Of a DNA stretch of 5,708 nt, positions 1-5,680 are shown piece by piece. The notes under the pieces are model-generated. The model saw only the letters and a list, made by a program, of their open reading frames with translations, was not told the DNA's origin and did no database searches. Made by a program: the position numbers and the translations under genes. The stretch comes from an uncultured Bryobacterales bacterium (lineage in GTDB: Bacteria; Acidobacteriota; Terriglobia; Bryobacterales; UBA6623): assembly GCA_946887065.1 (NCBI GenBank), contig CAMPKL010000273.1, positions 1-5,708 of the forward strand, given 5' to 3'. Positions within the stretch are counted from its first letter, which is position 1. Each line of letters opens with the position of its first letter.

Positions 1-52
1 TGGCGGCGAGGCCCAACGGCAAAGCGGCAGTTCTAGCAAAGGTTGCGTTCAC
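1..52 (-). CDS. Possible N-terminal fragment of a minus-strand gene, truncated by the window edge
   Basis: Reading the minus strand from a GTG at 52-50 gives an open frame to the left edge, MNATFARTAALPLGLAA. It has an Arg followed by a small/hydrophobic run, as at the start of a signal peptide or membrane segment. On the minus strand a purine-rich AGGGGGAAAGGA lies just upstream (plus 55-66), at Shine-Dalgarno distance from the GTG. Only 17 codons are visible, so neither the product nor the reality of the gene can be established. It would be transcribed in the same direction as the small gene at 498-719 but is separated from it by about 445 bases, so a shared transcript is uncertain. The alternative is chance open frame. 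Confidence 0.35.
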   Translation of the reverse strand, partial: MNATFARTAALPLGLAA

Positions 53-497
53 GATCCTTTCCCCCTGGTGTCTAGAAGATTTACGCTCGCGGAGTGTTTC
101 AGAAAAATCCGAGATAGCAGGCGATGAGACTGACCGCATGCACAGCCATAGTCGGGAGCACGCTCGAAATTCATTTACGTACTCTAAGTTAGGACTAGTA
201 CTAAATGCGGTAACAGCGCACGACCGACGTCATCGCGAAAGACGCAGCCAACAAACGCTCGACGCGCAGACCACAAAGGATCTGGACACCTATGCACAAG
301 GGAATTAGAAAATTCTCGGTTATTCGAGGGAGCCGTGACGCCGCGGTCAGAGGCAGGCGAGCCGCAGGGTGAGAGCGTAAGAGAAACCTGCGCTTAGTCG
401 GGGATTACCTATCTCTCAAGCGCAAGTGATCTAGTGCGACGGAGCGACTGACGTGCGCAGCCTTTAACAGTTCCCTTTCGCAGCCCAGACCGGGCAG
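53..497. other. Long intergenic stretch without a supported gene
   Basis: No frame on either strand gives a protein-like ORF of useful length, and no tRNA-like T-loop or rRNA signature was seen. GC content is about 54% by hand count over 61-480, lower than the neighbouring coding DNA. Short inverted repeats are present: 300-306 with 311-317 (7 pairs including one G-U, loop AGAA); 315-318 with 325-328, which shares bases with the first and so would compete with it; and 363-370 with 386-392 (7 pairs with one bulged G). The block could be 5' regulatory DNA of the left-edge gene, a small RNA locus, or decayed sequence. The sequence alone does not decide among these. Confidence 0.6.
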
Positions 498-719
498 CTA
501 CGCTGAACCACCGATAGGCACCGATCCGAGACCGTCGATGATGCTCAAGACGAGTGCAGCGTTGTGCTTGCGCACCGCCTTTTCCAGCTCATCGCGCCGA
601 TAGCCGTCGAGGGCATCACGGCGCTCCGTCTTGATCCCGCCGCAAGCGGTCGCCGCGGCGATCCAATCTTCGTCCACCACCGCCAGCCGTAATTGTTGTA
701 GTTTGACCGGGTCGAGCAT
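498..719 (-). CDS. Small hypothetical protein, 73 aa, divergent from nikR
   Basis: I do not recognise this family. The predicted product is 73 residues, soluble, with no signal peptide or membrane segment. It is rich in charged residues in the middle (TERRDALDGYRRDELEKAVRK) and probably helical, ending in a hydrophobic stretch and a Gly-rich tail. It has one Cys and one His only, so it does not look like a nickel carrier. About 71% of its third codon positions are G/C by hand count, as expected for a real gene in this DNA. I chose the ATG at 719-717 over the one two codons upstream (725-723) because TAGACT at 731-726 lies 6 nt before it, the same layout as at other starts in the window. It is divergent from nikR with a 144-nt shared upstream region, so NikR control is possible. 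An overlapping minus-strand frame (545-772) gives a low-quality Arg/Trp/Ser-rich translation and was rejected. Confidence 0.6.
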   Translation of the reverse strand: MLDPVKLQQLRLAVVDEDWIAAATACGGIKTERRDALDGYRRDELEKAVRKHNAALVLSIIDGLGSVPIGGSA

Positions 720-725
720 GGCCAT

Positions 726-731
726 AGTCTA
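726..731 (-). promoter_or_regulatory. Putative -10 element for a leaderless start of the small minus-strand gene
   Basis: On the minus strand TAGACT is followed by 6 nt (ATGGCC) and then ATG at 719-717. This fits the TAnnnT -10 pattern with transcription starting at or next to the ATG. No convincing -35 is visible. It overlaps no purine-rich ribosome binding site, and the case rests on the same geometry recurring at other starts here. Confidence 0.45.
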
Positions 732-818
732 CCGCTTAGCTGCCCCGCAAAGCACGGCTGGATTGTTTTCAAATACGAACTCGGCCTGGGTCAAGAACTG
801 ACAAGCCTCTTGCTTTCA

Positions 819-845
819 ACCGGCCGGCGTTGCCGCCGCGCCGGT
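819..845. promoter_or_regulatory. Candidate NikR operator: dyad ACCGGC-N15-GCCGGT
   Basis: A perfect 6-bp inverted repeat has half-sites at 819-824 and 840-845, with centres 21 bp apart, about two helical turns. It ends 5 bp before the putative -10 of nikR, so a bound repressor would cover the -35 region. NikR proteins are known to bind dyads of this architecture (E. coli GTATGA-N16-TCATAC; other lineages have different half-sites with similar spacing). The half-site sequence here does not match those known ones. GC-rich hexamers pair easily by chance, so this is a candidate only. It lies in the region shared with the divergent small gene. Confidence 0.35.
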
Positions 846-850
846 CGTGG

Positions 851-856
851 TACCCT
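851..856 (+). promoter_or_regulatory. Putative extended -10 element of nikR
   Basis: TACCCT is preceded by TGG, giving TGnTAnnnT (extended -10 form), and is followed by 7 nt and the ATG at 864. That spacing places the transcription start at the start codon, so the mRNA would be leaderless. A TTGCCG at 830-835 is a possible -35 with a short 15-bp spacer. There is no good Shine-Dalgarno before the ATG (CTTCCCTGC). Confidence 0.5.
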
Positions 857-863
857 TCCCTGC

Positions 864-1280
864 ATGAGTTCGCTGGCTCGCATCGGCGTCGCTATCGACA
901 AAGATCTGCTTGAGAAATTTGATGCCCTAATCGCGCAACGCGGCTATACCAATCGCTCTGAGGCGTTCCGCGATCTGATCCGCGATGAGCTGGTCCAAGA
1001 ATCTTGGAAGGAGCCCGACGCCATTGTGGCCGGGTCGCTGACTCTGGTCTACGACCATCACGTGCGCTTGCTTTCGGATAAGCTGCTCGACATCCAGCAC
1101 GACCACCACGAGACGATCCTGTCGACGATGCACGTCCACATGGACCACGACAATTGCTTGGAAGTACTGGCCCTGAAGGGACCGGCGGGCCGCGTGCAGA
1201 AACTGGCCAATGCGTTGCTGGCCACTAAGGGCGTCAAACACGGCAAGCTGACCTTGACCTCGCCGGGAAAGGATCTTTAG
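864..1280 (+). CDS. nikR: Nickel-responsive transcriptional regulator NikR
   Basis: This is a 138-residue cytoplasmic repressor that binds Ni(II) and DNA, normally controlling nickel uptake genes. Residues 4-43 form the ribbon-helix-helix DNA-binding domain (LARIGVAIDKDLLEKFDALI, then RGYTNRSEAFRDLIRDEL). The remainder is the ACT-like tetramerisation and metal-binding domain. The four residues known to form the high-affinity nickel site in E. coli NikR (H76, H87, H89, C95) align with H79, H90, H92 and C98 here, in QHDHHE and HVHMDHDNCLE. Length matches the family (about 133-140 residues). The frame is open upstream to an ATG at 810, but those 18 residues (Arg/Cys-rich, MLSTGRRCRR...) are not part of the family, and a -10-like TACCCT sits just before 864, so 864 is preferred. 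It is followed 4 nt later by acpS. No nickel transporter or nickel enzyme lies in this window, so its targets are not visible. Confidence 0.95.
   Translation: MSSLARIGVAIDKDLLEKFDALIAQRGYTNRSEAFRDLIRDELVQESWKEPDAIVAGSLTLVYDHHVRLLSDKLLDIQHDHHETILSTMHVHMDHDNCLEVLALKGPAGRVQKLANALLATKGVKHGKLTLTSPGKDL
1268..1273 (+). promoter_or_regulatory. Shine-Dalgarno-like AAAGGA for acpS, inside the end of nikR
   Basis: The purine run GGGAAAGGA at 1265-1273 ends 11 nt before the GTG start of acpS. It falls within the last codons of nikR, which supports co-transcription and translation of acpS from a nikR-acpS mRNA. The spacing is slightly long for an optimal site. Confidence 0.45.
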
Positions 1281-1284
1281 GCTC

Positions 1285-1662
1285 GTGATTCTGGGCATCG
1301 GCATCGACACGGAAGACGTCGATCGCGTTCGGCTGGTGATCGACCGCCACGGCCACCGATTCCTCGACAAGGTCTATACGCCGCGCGAAATCGCCTACGT
1401 AGACGACAAAGCCAACCGCTACGAACGCTACGCCGCTCGCTTCGCCGCCAAGGAAGCCGCCATGAAGGCGCTGGGCACCGGTTGGAACCAAGGCGTCCAC
1501 TGGAAGGACCTGGAAATCGTCAATAGTTCTGAAGGCTGCCCCACCCTCCGCCTGGCCGGAGGGGCGCTCAGCCGCGCCATGCAAATGGGTTATCGGCGCG
1601 TTCACGTATCGATGTCGCACACGCGCCGCACGGCTATTGCACAGGTGATCCTCGAAGACTAG
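1285..1662 (+). CDS. acpS: Holo-[acyl-carrier-protein] synthase (4'-phosphopantetheinyl transferase)
   Basis: This enzyme transfers the 4'-phosphopantetheine arm of coenzyme A to the conserved serine of apo-acyl carrier protein, with Mg2+, activating ACP for fatty acid synthesis in the cytoplasm. The 125-residue product has the expected family length and motifs. These are GIGIDTEDVDR at residues 4-14, with metal ligand D8; RFAAKEAAMKAL at 52-63, with E57 in the position of the second metal ligand and K56 next to it; and the C-terminal VSMSHTRRTAIAQVILE at 108-124, with the conserved SH (S111-H112). The start is GTG at 1285, because it gives the standard N-terminus (M-I-L-G-I-G-I-D) and no in-frame upstream start fits. 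It begins 4 nt after the nikR stop, so both are probably on one transcript. The usual bacterial partner of acpS in many Proteobacteria is pdxJ, so the nikR pairing is unusual. Second-domain fusions or truncations are not seen. Confidence 0.95.
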   Translation: MILGIGIDTEDVDRVRLVIDRHGHRFLDKVYTPREIAYVDDKANRYERYAARFAAKEAAMKALGTGWNQGVHWKDLEIVNSSEGCPTLRLAGGALSRAMQMGYRRVHVSMSHTRRTAIAQVILED

Positions 1663-1671
1663 GCGTTCGTT

Positions 1672-1677
1672 TACAAT
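1672..1677 (+). promoter_or_regulatory. Putative -10 element (TACAAT) for a leaderless oxidoreductase mRNA
   Basis: TACAAT, close to consensus TATAAT, lies in the 21-nt gap after acpS and is followed by 6 nt (CGGCGG) and the ATG at 1684. This places transcription initiation at the start codon. The -35 region would fall in the end of acpS and shows no clear match. The CGGCGG is a poor ribosome binding site, which also favours leaderless initiation, although readthrough from acpS is possible. Confidence 0.55.
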
Positions 1678-1683
1678 CGGCGG

Positions 1684-2754
1684 ATGTCCCCTGTTCGCGT
1701 CGCTCTTATCGGCTGCGGCTCCGTCGGCCGCCGCATCCACGCCGCCGGCCTGCGCCTGTGCCCGGACGTCGAACTGGCCCTAGCCTGTTCCCGCTCTAAG
1801 GCATCCGCGGAAAGCATCGGCGCTGCCGAGACGACTCAGGACTATCGCGAAGTCATGGCAAGAGGGGACATCGACGCGGTCGTCATCGCAACGCCTAATA
1901 ACCTGCACCGCGAAATCGCCCTGGCCGCATTCGCAGCGGGAAAACACGTCCTGTGCGAGAAACCGCTCGCCCTCAACGCCGCGGAAGCGCGAGAAATGCG
2001 CGACGCGGCGGAGACCTCCGGCAAGGTGCACATGACGGCTTTTACCTACGAATTCATCCCGGCCGTGCGCTATCTCAAGAAGCTCGTCGACCGCGGCGAG
2101 CTAGGCCGGATACGTTCCGTGCGCGGCGCGTATCTGATGGCTTTGGCGGGTCACACGCTGGGTTGGCGTTCCACTAAAGCGCAGGCCGGCTGCGGAGTTC
2201 TCGGCGATATCGGCAGCCATCTGATTCATCTCTGCCATTGGCTCGCCGGCGATATCGCCCGGTTGACGGCAACCGAGCGCAAGTTCCGGGACGACCCGGC
2301 CTCCGATGTCGAAGATTGGATCGCCTTCCTGGCTGAGTTCAAGTCTGGGGCGGTGGGTACGTTTGAGCTTTCGCGTATCTGCCCAGGCCGCGGCGCGGAC
2401 ATCACCGAAGAGATGACCATCGAGGTCTACGGGACCGAAGGCGGAGCGCTGATGAGCATGGCCGACCCCAGAGCGGTCTGGCTAACGACCAGCGTCCCAG
2501 CCAAGGACCCAGCGAGCCGCCTGGAACGGTTCGAGATCCCCGAGAGCGAGTGGAAGCTCCCCGGAGCGCCCCGCGAGTTGAGCGACGGCGACATGCGCTG
2601 GTCCTATCGCTACGATCAGGCCTTTCAATTTATTCAAGCGATTAGAGAACATCGATCGGCAACTCCATCATTTAGTGATGGTTATAAGACGCAGGAAGTC
2701 TTGGATGCGGCCCTTAGGTCCGCCCAAACCAGACGCTGGGAAAACGTGCGCTAG
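1684..2754 (+). CDS. Gfo/Idh/MocA-family NAD(P)-dependent oxidoreductase
   Basis: This is a 356-residue cytoplasmic dehydrogenase-like protein. Residues 4-120 form the N-terminal Rossmann fold: VALIGCGSVG with the dinucleotide motif G10-x-G12-x-x-G15, the strand VVIATPNNLH at 66-75, and the family hallmark C-E92-K93-P94 after GKHVL. The C-terminal alpha/beta substrate domain runs from about 125 to 350 and contains GCGVLGDIGSHLIHLCHWL at 169-187. In that segment D175 and H179 match the D-x3-H pair that, with the lysine of EKP, forms the active site in inositol dehydrogenase-type enzymes. Position 182, often Asp, is His here. Members oxidise or reduce sugars, inositols and related cyclic alcohols, or cleave glycosides through an NAD-dependent redox step. 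The substrate cannot be read from sequence. There is no Tat or Sec signal, unlike many secreted members. The start at 1684 gives only three residues before the first beta strand, and a -10-like TACAAT sits just upstream. The neighbours do not suggest a sugar pathway. Confidence 0.93.
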   Translation: MSPVRVALIGCGSVGRRIHAAGLRLCPDVELALACSRSKASAESIGAAETTQDYREVMARGDIDAVVIATPNNLHREIALAAFAAGKHVLCEKPLALNAAEAREMRDAAETSGKVHMTAFTYEFIPAVRYLKKLVDRGELGRIRSVRGAYLMALAGHTLGWRSTKAQAGCGVLGDIGSHLIHLCHWLAGDIARLTATERKFRDDPASDVEDWIAFLAEFKSGAVGTFELSRICPGRGADITEEMTIEVYGTEGGALMSMADPRAVWLTTSVPAKDPASRLERFEIPESEWKLPGAPRELSDGDMRWSYRYDQAFQFIQAIREHRSATPSFSDGYKTQEVLDAALRSAQTRRWENVR

Positions 2755-2928
2755 AGCGGCTAACTTGCCGCAAAGGCACCCGGCGCCACCAACCCGGCCT
2801 AGAGAAAAACCATCATAGGCATGGATGTTTTACGGTCCGGCAGGGGAAGCGTAGCTCGCTCAGGCGCGGAAAAAATGGCGCTGCCGCCCACGTTTCGCCC
2901 GGTTGACATTGGAGTTACCCTAAGCGCT
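2755..2928 (+). promoter_or_regulatory. Intergenic region upstream of the M16 protease, with a weak hairpin and a -10-like element
   Basis: Directly after the oxidoreductase stop there is a 5-bp hairpin, GCGGC (2756-2760) / GCCGC (2767-2771), with a 6-nt loop. It has no T tract, so it is a weak terminator candidate. A second small inverted repeat pairs 2797-2801 with 2816-2820. Near the protease start, TACCCT at 2916-2921 is followed by 7 nt and ATG at 2929, the same hexamer and spacing as at nikR. A perfect TTGACA at 2903-2908 is only 7 bp upstream of it, too close to act as its -35 element. The protease frame is open through 2821-2928 but this part is judged non-coding. Confidence 0.45.
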
Positions 2929-5652
2929 ATGAAACCGTCCCTGGCGTTCCTGGCAGGCCTGTTGGCTTCCGGCGGGCTTTTCGCTCAACCCGCGGCGATC
3001 GATATTCCTTATCAGAAGTTCCAATTGGAGAACGGGCTGACGGTGATCGTTCACGAGGACCACAAGGCTCCGATCGTGGCGGTCAACGTTTGGTATCACG
3101 TCGGCTCGAAGAACGAGAAGCCGGGCAAGACCGGCTTCGCGCATCTGTTCGAGCACCTGATGTTCAACGGCTCGGAACACTACAACGCCGATTACTTTGA
3201 AGTGCTCGAAAAGATCGGGGCCACCGATTTGAATGGCACCACGAACGAGGACCGCACCAACTACTTCCAGAATGTACCCACTACGGCGCTGGACACGGTG
3301 TTGTGGATGGAGTCGGACCGTATGGGCTTCATGCTCGGAGCTATTGACCAAGCCAGGCTGGACGAGCAGCGCGGCGTAGTGCAGAACGAAAAGCGCCAGG
3401 GCGAGAATCAACCTTACGGCTTGGCCTACAACCTGATACAGGAGAACACTTATCCGGCGGGGCATCCTTACCAGCACACGGTGATCGGTTCGATGGAAGA
3501 CCTGGACGCCGCCTCGCTCGACGACGTGAAGGAGTGGTTCCAAATTTATTACGGGCCCTCGAACGCCGTCATCGTCCTTGCGGGCGACATCGATGTGCAG
3601 ACGGCCCGCGAGAAAGTGGAGAAATACTTCGGTGCGATTCCGCCGGGTCCTCCTCTGCCGCGGTTCGACGCCTGGATCGCCAAGATGCAGGGCACGCGCC
3701 GGCAGACGATGGAAGATCGCGTCCCGCAGGCGCGCATTTACAAGGTATGGAACATTCCGCAGGCGTTTACTTTAGATGCGGACATGCTGGACATCGCGTC
3801 CGACGTTATGGCGTCGGGTAAGACCTCCCGGTTGTACAAACGGCTGGTTTATGACGATCAGATCGCCACCGACGTGAGCGCATTCGTTTCTCTGGGGGAG
3901 ATCGGCGGCCAGTTTGCGATCACGGCCACTGCAAGGCCCGCCGACGATCTCGCGCGGGTGGAAAAAGCGATCGACGAAGAACTGGCCAAGTTCTTGAGCG
4001 CCGGCCCATCGGCGGATGAGCTCGATCGCGTCAAGACCATGCAACTCGCCGGTTTCTTGCGGAGAGCGGAACGCATCGGCGGCTTCGGCGGCAAGAGCGA
4101 CATCTTGGTGCACAGCCAGGTGTTTACGGGCAACCCAGAAGCTTACAAACAATCGCAAAGCAACGTTCAAAACGCCACCGCGGAGCAGGTGCGGGACGCG
4201 GCGCGGCGCTGGTTGTCGGACGGCGAATATGTCCTAGAGGTGCATCCTTTCCCGAACTACAAACCCGCGGGAACATCCGTGGACCGCAGCAAGCTTCCTG
4301 AAGCGGGCACGCCGCCGCCGCTGCGGCTGCCGGAGATCTCCGAGCGCACGCTTTCGAACGGTCTCAAAGTGATCGTCGCGGAAAGGCACGAGCTGCCGCT
4401 GTTGAACTTCCGCCTGATGTTGGACGCCGGGTTCGCCGCGGATCAATCGATTGGGGCAGGCACGGCGCGTTTGGCTATGTCCGTGTTGGATGAAGGAACG
4501 GCATCGCGCACGTCGCAACAGATCGCGGAAGAGTTGGACCGTTTGGGCGCCAATCTGAGCACTTCGGCCGGCTTGGACGAATGCACGGTATCGTTGTCGG
4601 CGCTGAAAGCCAACCTGGACGCATCACTGGCGGTCTTCGCCGATGTGGTGTTAAATCCGTCTTTCCCACAAGACGAGTTCGAACGCCAAAGGACCCTGCA
4701 ACTGGCGGGCATTCAGCGTGAGAAGACGCAGCCGGTCACCATGGCTTACCGGGTTTTGCCGGCGCTGTTATACGGAGAGGACAGCGCCTATGGGAATCCG
4801 CTGACAGGCTCAGGCACCGAGGAGAGCGTCAAAGCGATCGAGCGCGATGCGCTGGTCCAATTCCACAACGATTGGTTCAAACCCAATAACGCCACCCTGA
4901 TCGTTGTGGGCGACACGACGCTGGATGAGATTGCGCCGAAACTGGAGTCTCTGTTTGCAGACTGGAGCCGCGAGCAAACGCCGCGGAAGACACTCGCGAC
5001 AGCTCCTCCCGCCAAGCCCGGGGTTTACCTGATGGACCGGCCCGGCGCGGCGCAGTCGATCGTGATCGCGGCCGAACTGGCTCCGCCGAAGAGCGATGCG
5101 GACGACATTGCCTTCGAGGCTTTCGATTGGGCGTTCGGCGGCGCGTTCATAGCGCGGCTGAACATGAACCTGCGCGAAGACAAGCACTGGTCCTACGGAG
5201 CACGAAGCATCTTGTATCCGGCCGTCGGGCCTAGGATCTACTTCGCCTATGCACCGGTGCAGACCGACAAGACCAAGGAGTCGATTGTCGAGATGGACAA
5301 GGAACTGCGTCAAGCGGTTGCGGACAAGCCCCTCACTCAGGAGGAAATCGCGGCCGCGAAGGACGGCCTAACGCTCACGCTGCCTGGAGAACGCGAAACC
5401 ATGAATTCCGTGGCCGGAGCGATCGCCGAAGTGGTGCGGTATAAGTTGCCGCAAGACTATTGGGACACCTACGCCGGGAAGATTCGCACCCTGACGCCCG
5501 AGCAGATCTCCACGGCGGCCGAGCGATACCTGAAACCACAAAACATGGTGTGGGTCGTGGTGGGCGACCGAGCCAAGATTGAGGCGGGCATCCGGGAGCT
5601 GAATATCGGCGAGGTCCAATTTTTGGATGCCGATGGAAATCTTGTTGAGTAG
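2929..5652 (+). CDS. Secreted M16 family zinc metalloprotease (insulinase/pitrilysin-like), two-half fusion
   Basis: This 907-residue protein is predicted to be exported by Sec and to degrade peptides in the periplasm or outside the cell. Residues 1-19 (MKPSLAFLAGLLASGGLFA) form a signal peptide, with cleavage likely before Q20. The N-terminal M16 half (about 26-450) carries the inverted zinc motif H72-L-F-E75-H76, with E154 in QNEKRQ as the distal zinc ligand 78 residues after H76. The C-terminal half (about 465-900) repeats the fold, starting again with LSNGLKVIVAERHELP. Its zinc motif is lost: R514, M517 and S518 occupy the H, E and H positions, as is usual for the non-catalytic half. It keeps the R749...Y756 pair in LREDKHWSYG, typical of substrate binding in this family. 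The length fits single-chain bacterial M16 proteases. The frame is open from an ATG at 2821, but starting there would put 36 non-homologous residues before the signal peptide, and TACCCT at 2916 supports 2929. Confidence 0.95.
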   Translation: MKPSLAFLAGLLASGGLFAQPAAIDIPYQKFQLENGLTVIVHEDHKAPIVAVNVWYHVGSKNEKPGKTGFAHLFEHLMFNGSEHYNADYFEVLEKIGATDLNGTTNEDRTNYFQNVPTTALDTVLWMESDRMGFMLGAIDQARLDEQRGVVQNEKRQGENQPYGLAYNLIQENTYPAGHPYQHTVIGSMEDLDAASLDDVKEWFQIYYGPSNAVIVLAGDIDVQTAREKVEKYFGAIPPGPPLPRFDAWIAKMQGTRRQTMEDRVPQARIYKVWNIPQAFTLDADMLDIASDVMASGKTSRLYKRLVYDDQIATDVSAFVSLGEIGGQFAITATARPADDLARVEKAIDEELAKFLSAGPSADELDRVKTMQLAGFLRRAERIGGFGGKSDILVHSQVFTGNPEAYKQSQSNVQNATAEQVRDAARRWLSDGEYVLEVHPFPNYKPAGTSVDRSKLPEAGTPPPLRLPEISERTLSNGLKVIVAERHELPLLNFRLMLDAGFAADQSIGAGTARLAMSVLDEGTASRTSQQIAEELDRLGANLSTSAGLDECTVSLSALKANLDASLAVFADVVLNPSFPQDEFERQRTLQLAGIQREKTQPVTMAYRVLPALLYGEDSAYGNPLTGSGTEESVKAIERDALVQFHNDWFKPNNATLIVVGDTTLDEIAPKLESLFADWSREQTPRKTLATAPPAKPGVYLMDRPGAAQSIVIAAELAPPKSDADDIAFEAFDWAFGGAFIARLNMNLREDKHWSYGARSILYPAVGPRIYFAYAPVQTDKTKESIVEMDKELRQAVADKPLTQEEIAAAKDGLTLTLPGERETMNSVAGAIAEVVRYKLPQDYWDTYAGKIRTLTPEQISTAAERYLKPQNMVWVVVGDRAKIEAGIRELNIGEVQFLDADGNLVE

Positions 5653-5680
5653 GAGAGCGCGGGCATAACGCCCGTCGCCT
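5651..5680. terminator. Imperfect hairpin at the end of the M16 gene, possible bidirectional terminator
   Basis: The core is CGGGC (5660-5664) / GCCCG (5670-5674) with loop ATAAC. It can be lengthened by CG/CG (5658-5659 with 5676-5677, T5675 bulged) and AGG/CCT (5651-5653 with 5678-5680, with AGAG bulged), about 10 pairs in all. It begins inside the protease stop codon and ends at the putative stop of a convergent minus-strand frame. There is no T tract on either strand, so intrinsic termination would be weak at best. Confidence 0.35.

Noticed and set aside
545..772. Minus-strand ORF of 75 codons overlapping the small gene at 498-719
   Set aside because: The overlapping frame has better codon composition and start context; this one is rich in Arg, Trp and Ser, as in a shifted frame.
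810..863. In-frame N-terminal extension of NikR from the ATG at 810
   Set aside because: The 18 extra residues are Arg/Cys-rich and not part of the NikR family; the family N-terminus and the local -10 pattern both point to 864.
927..1370. Minus-strand ORF of 147 codons opposite nikR
   Set aside because: It is antisense to the conserved nikR coding sequence and has no recognisable motif.
1234..1740. Minus-strand ORF of 168 codons opposite acpS
   Set aside because: It lies antisense across acpS and the ends of its neighbours, which are well supported; its composition is typical of a GC-rich shadow frame.
2756..2771. Hairpin after the oxidoreductase as an intrinsic terminator
   Set aside because: It has only five pairs and no T tract follows; it is mentioned under the intergenic region but not called as a terminator.
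2903..2921. TTGACA at 2903 as the -35 partner of TACCCT at 2916
   Set aside because: The spacer would be only 7 bp, far shorter than the roughly 17 bp needed, and a -10 at 17 bp would fall over the start codon.
2821..2928. In-frame N-terminal extension of the M16 protease from the ATG at 2821
   Set aside because: It would bury a clear signal peptide 36 residues inside the protein, and TACCCT at 2916 supports the start at 2929.
2920..3543. Minus-strand ORF of 207 codons opposite the protease
   Set aside because: It is an antisense shadow of a strongly supported M16 domain in GC-rich DNA, and its translation shows no recognisable domain.
4810..5313. Minus-strand ORF of 167 codons opposite the C-terminal M16 half
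   Set aside because: It is antisense to conserved M16 sequence, with an Arg-rich low-complexity translation.
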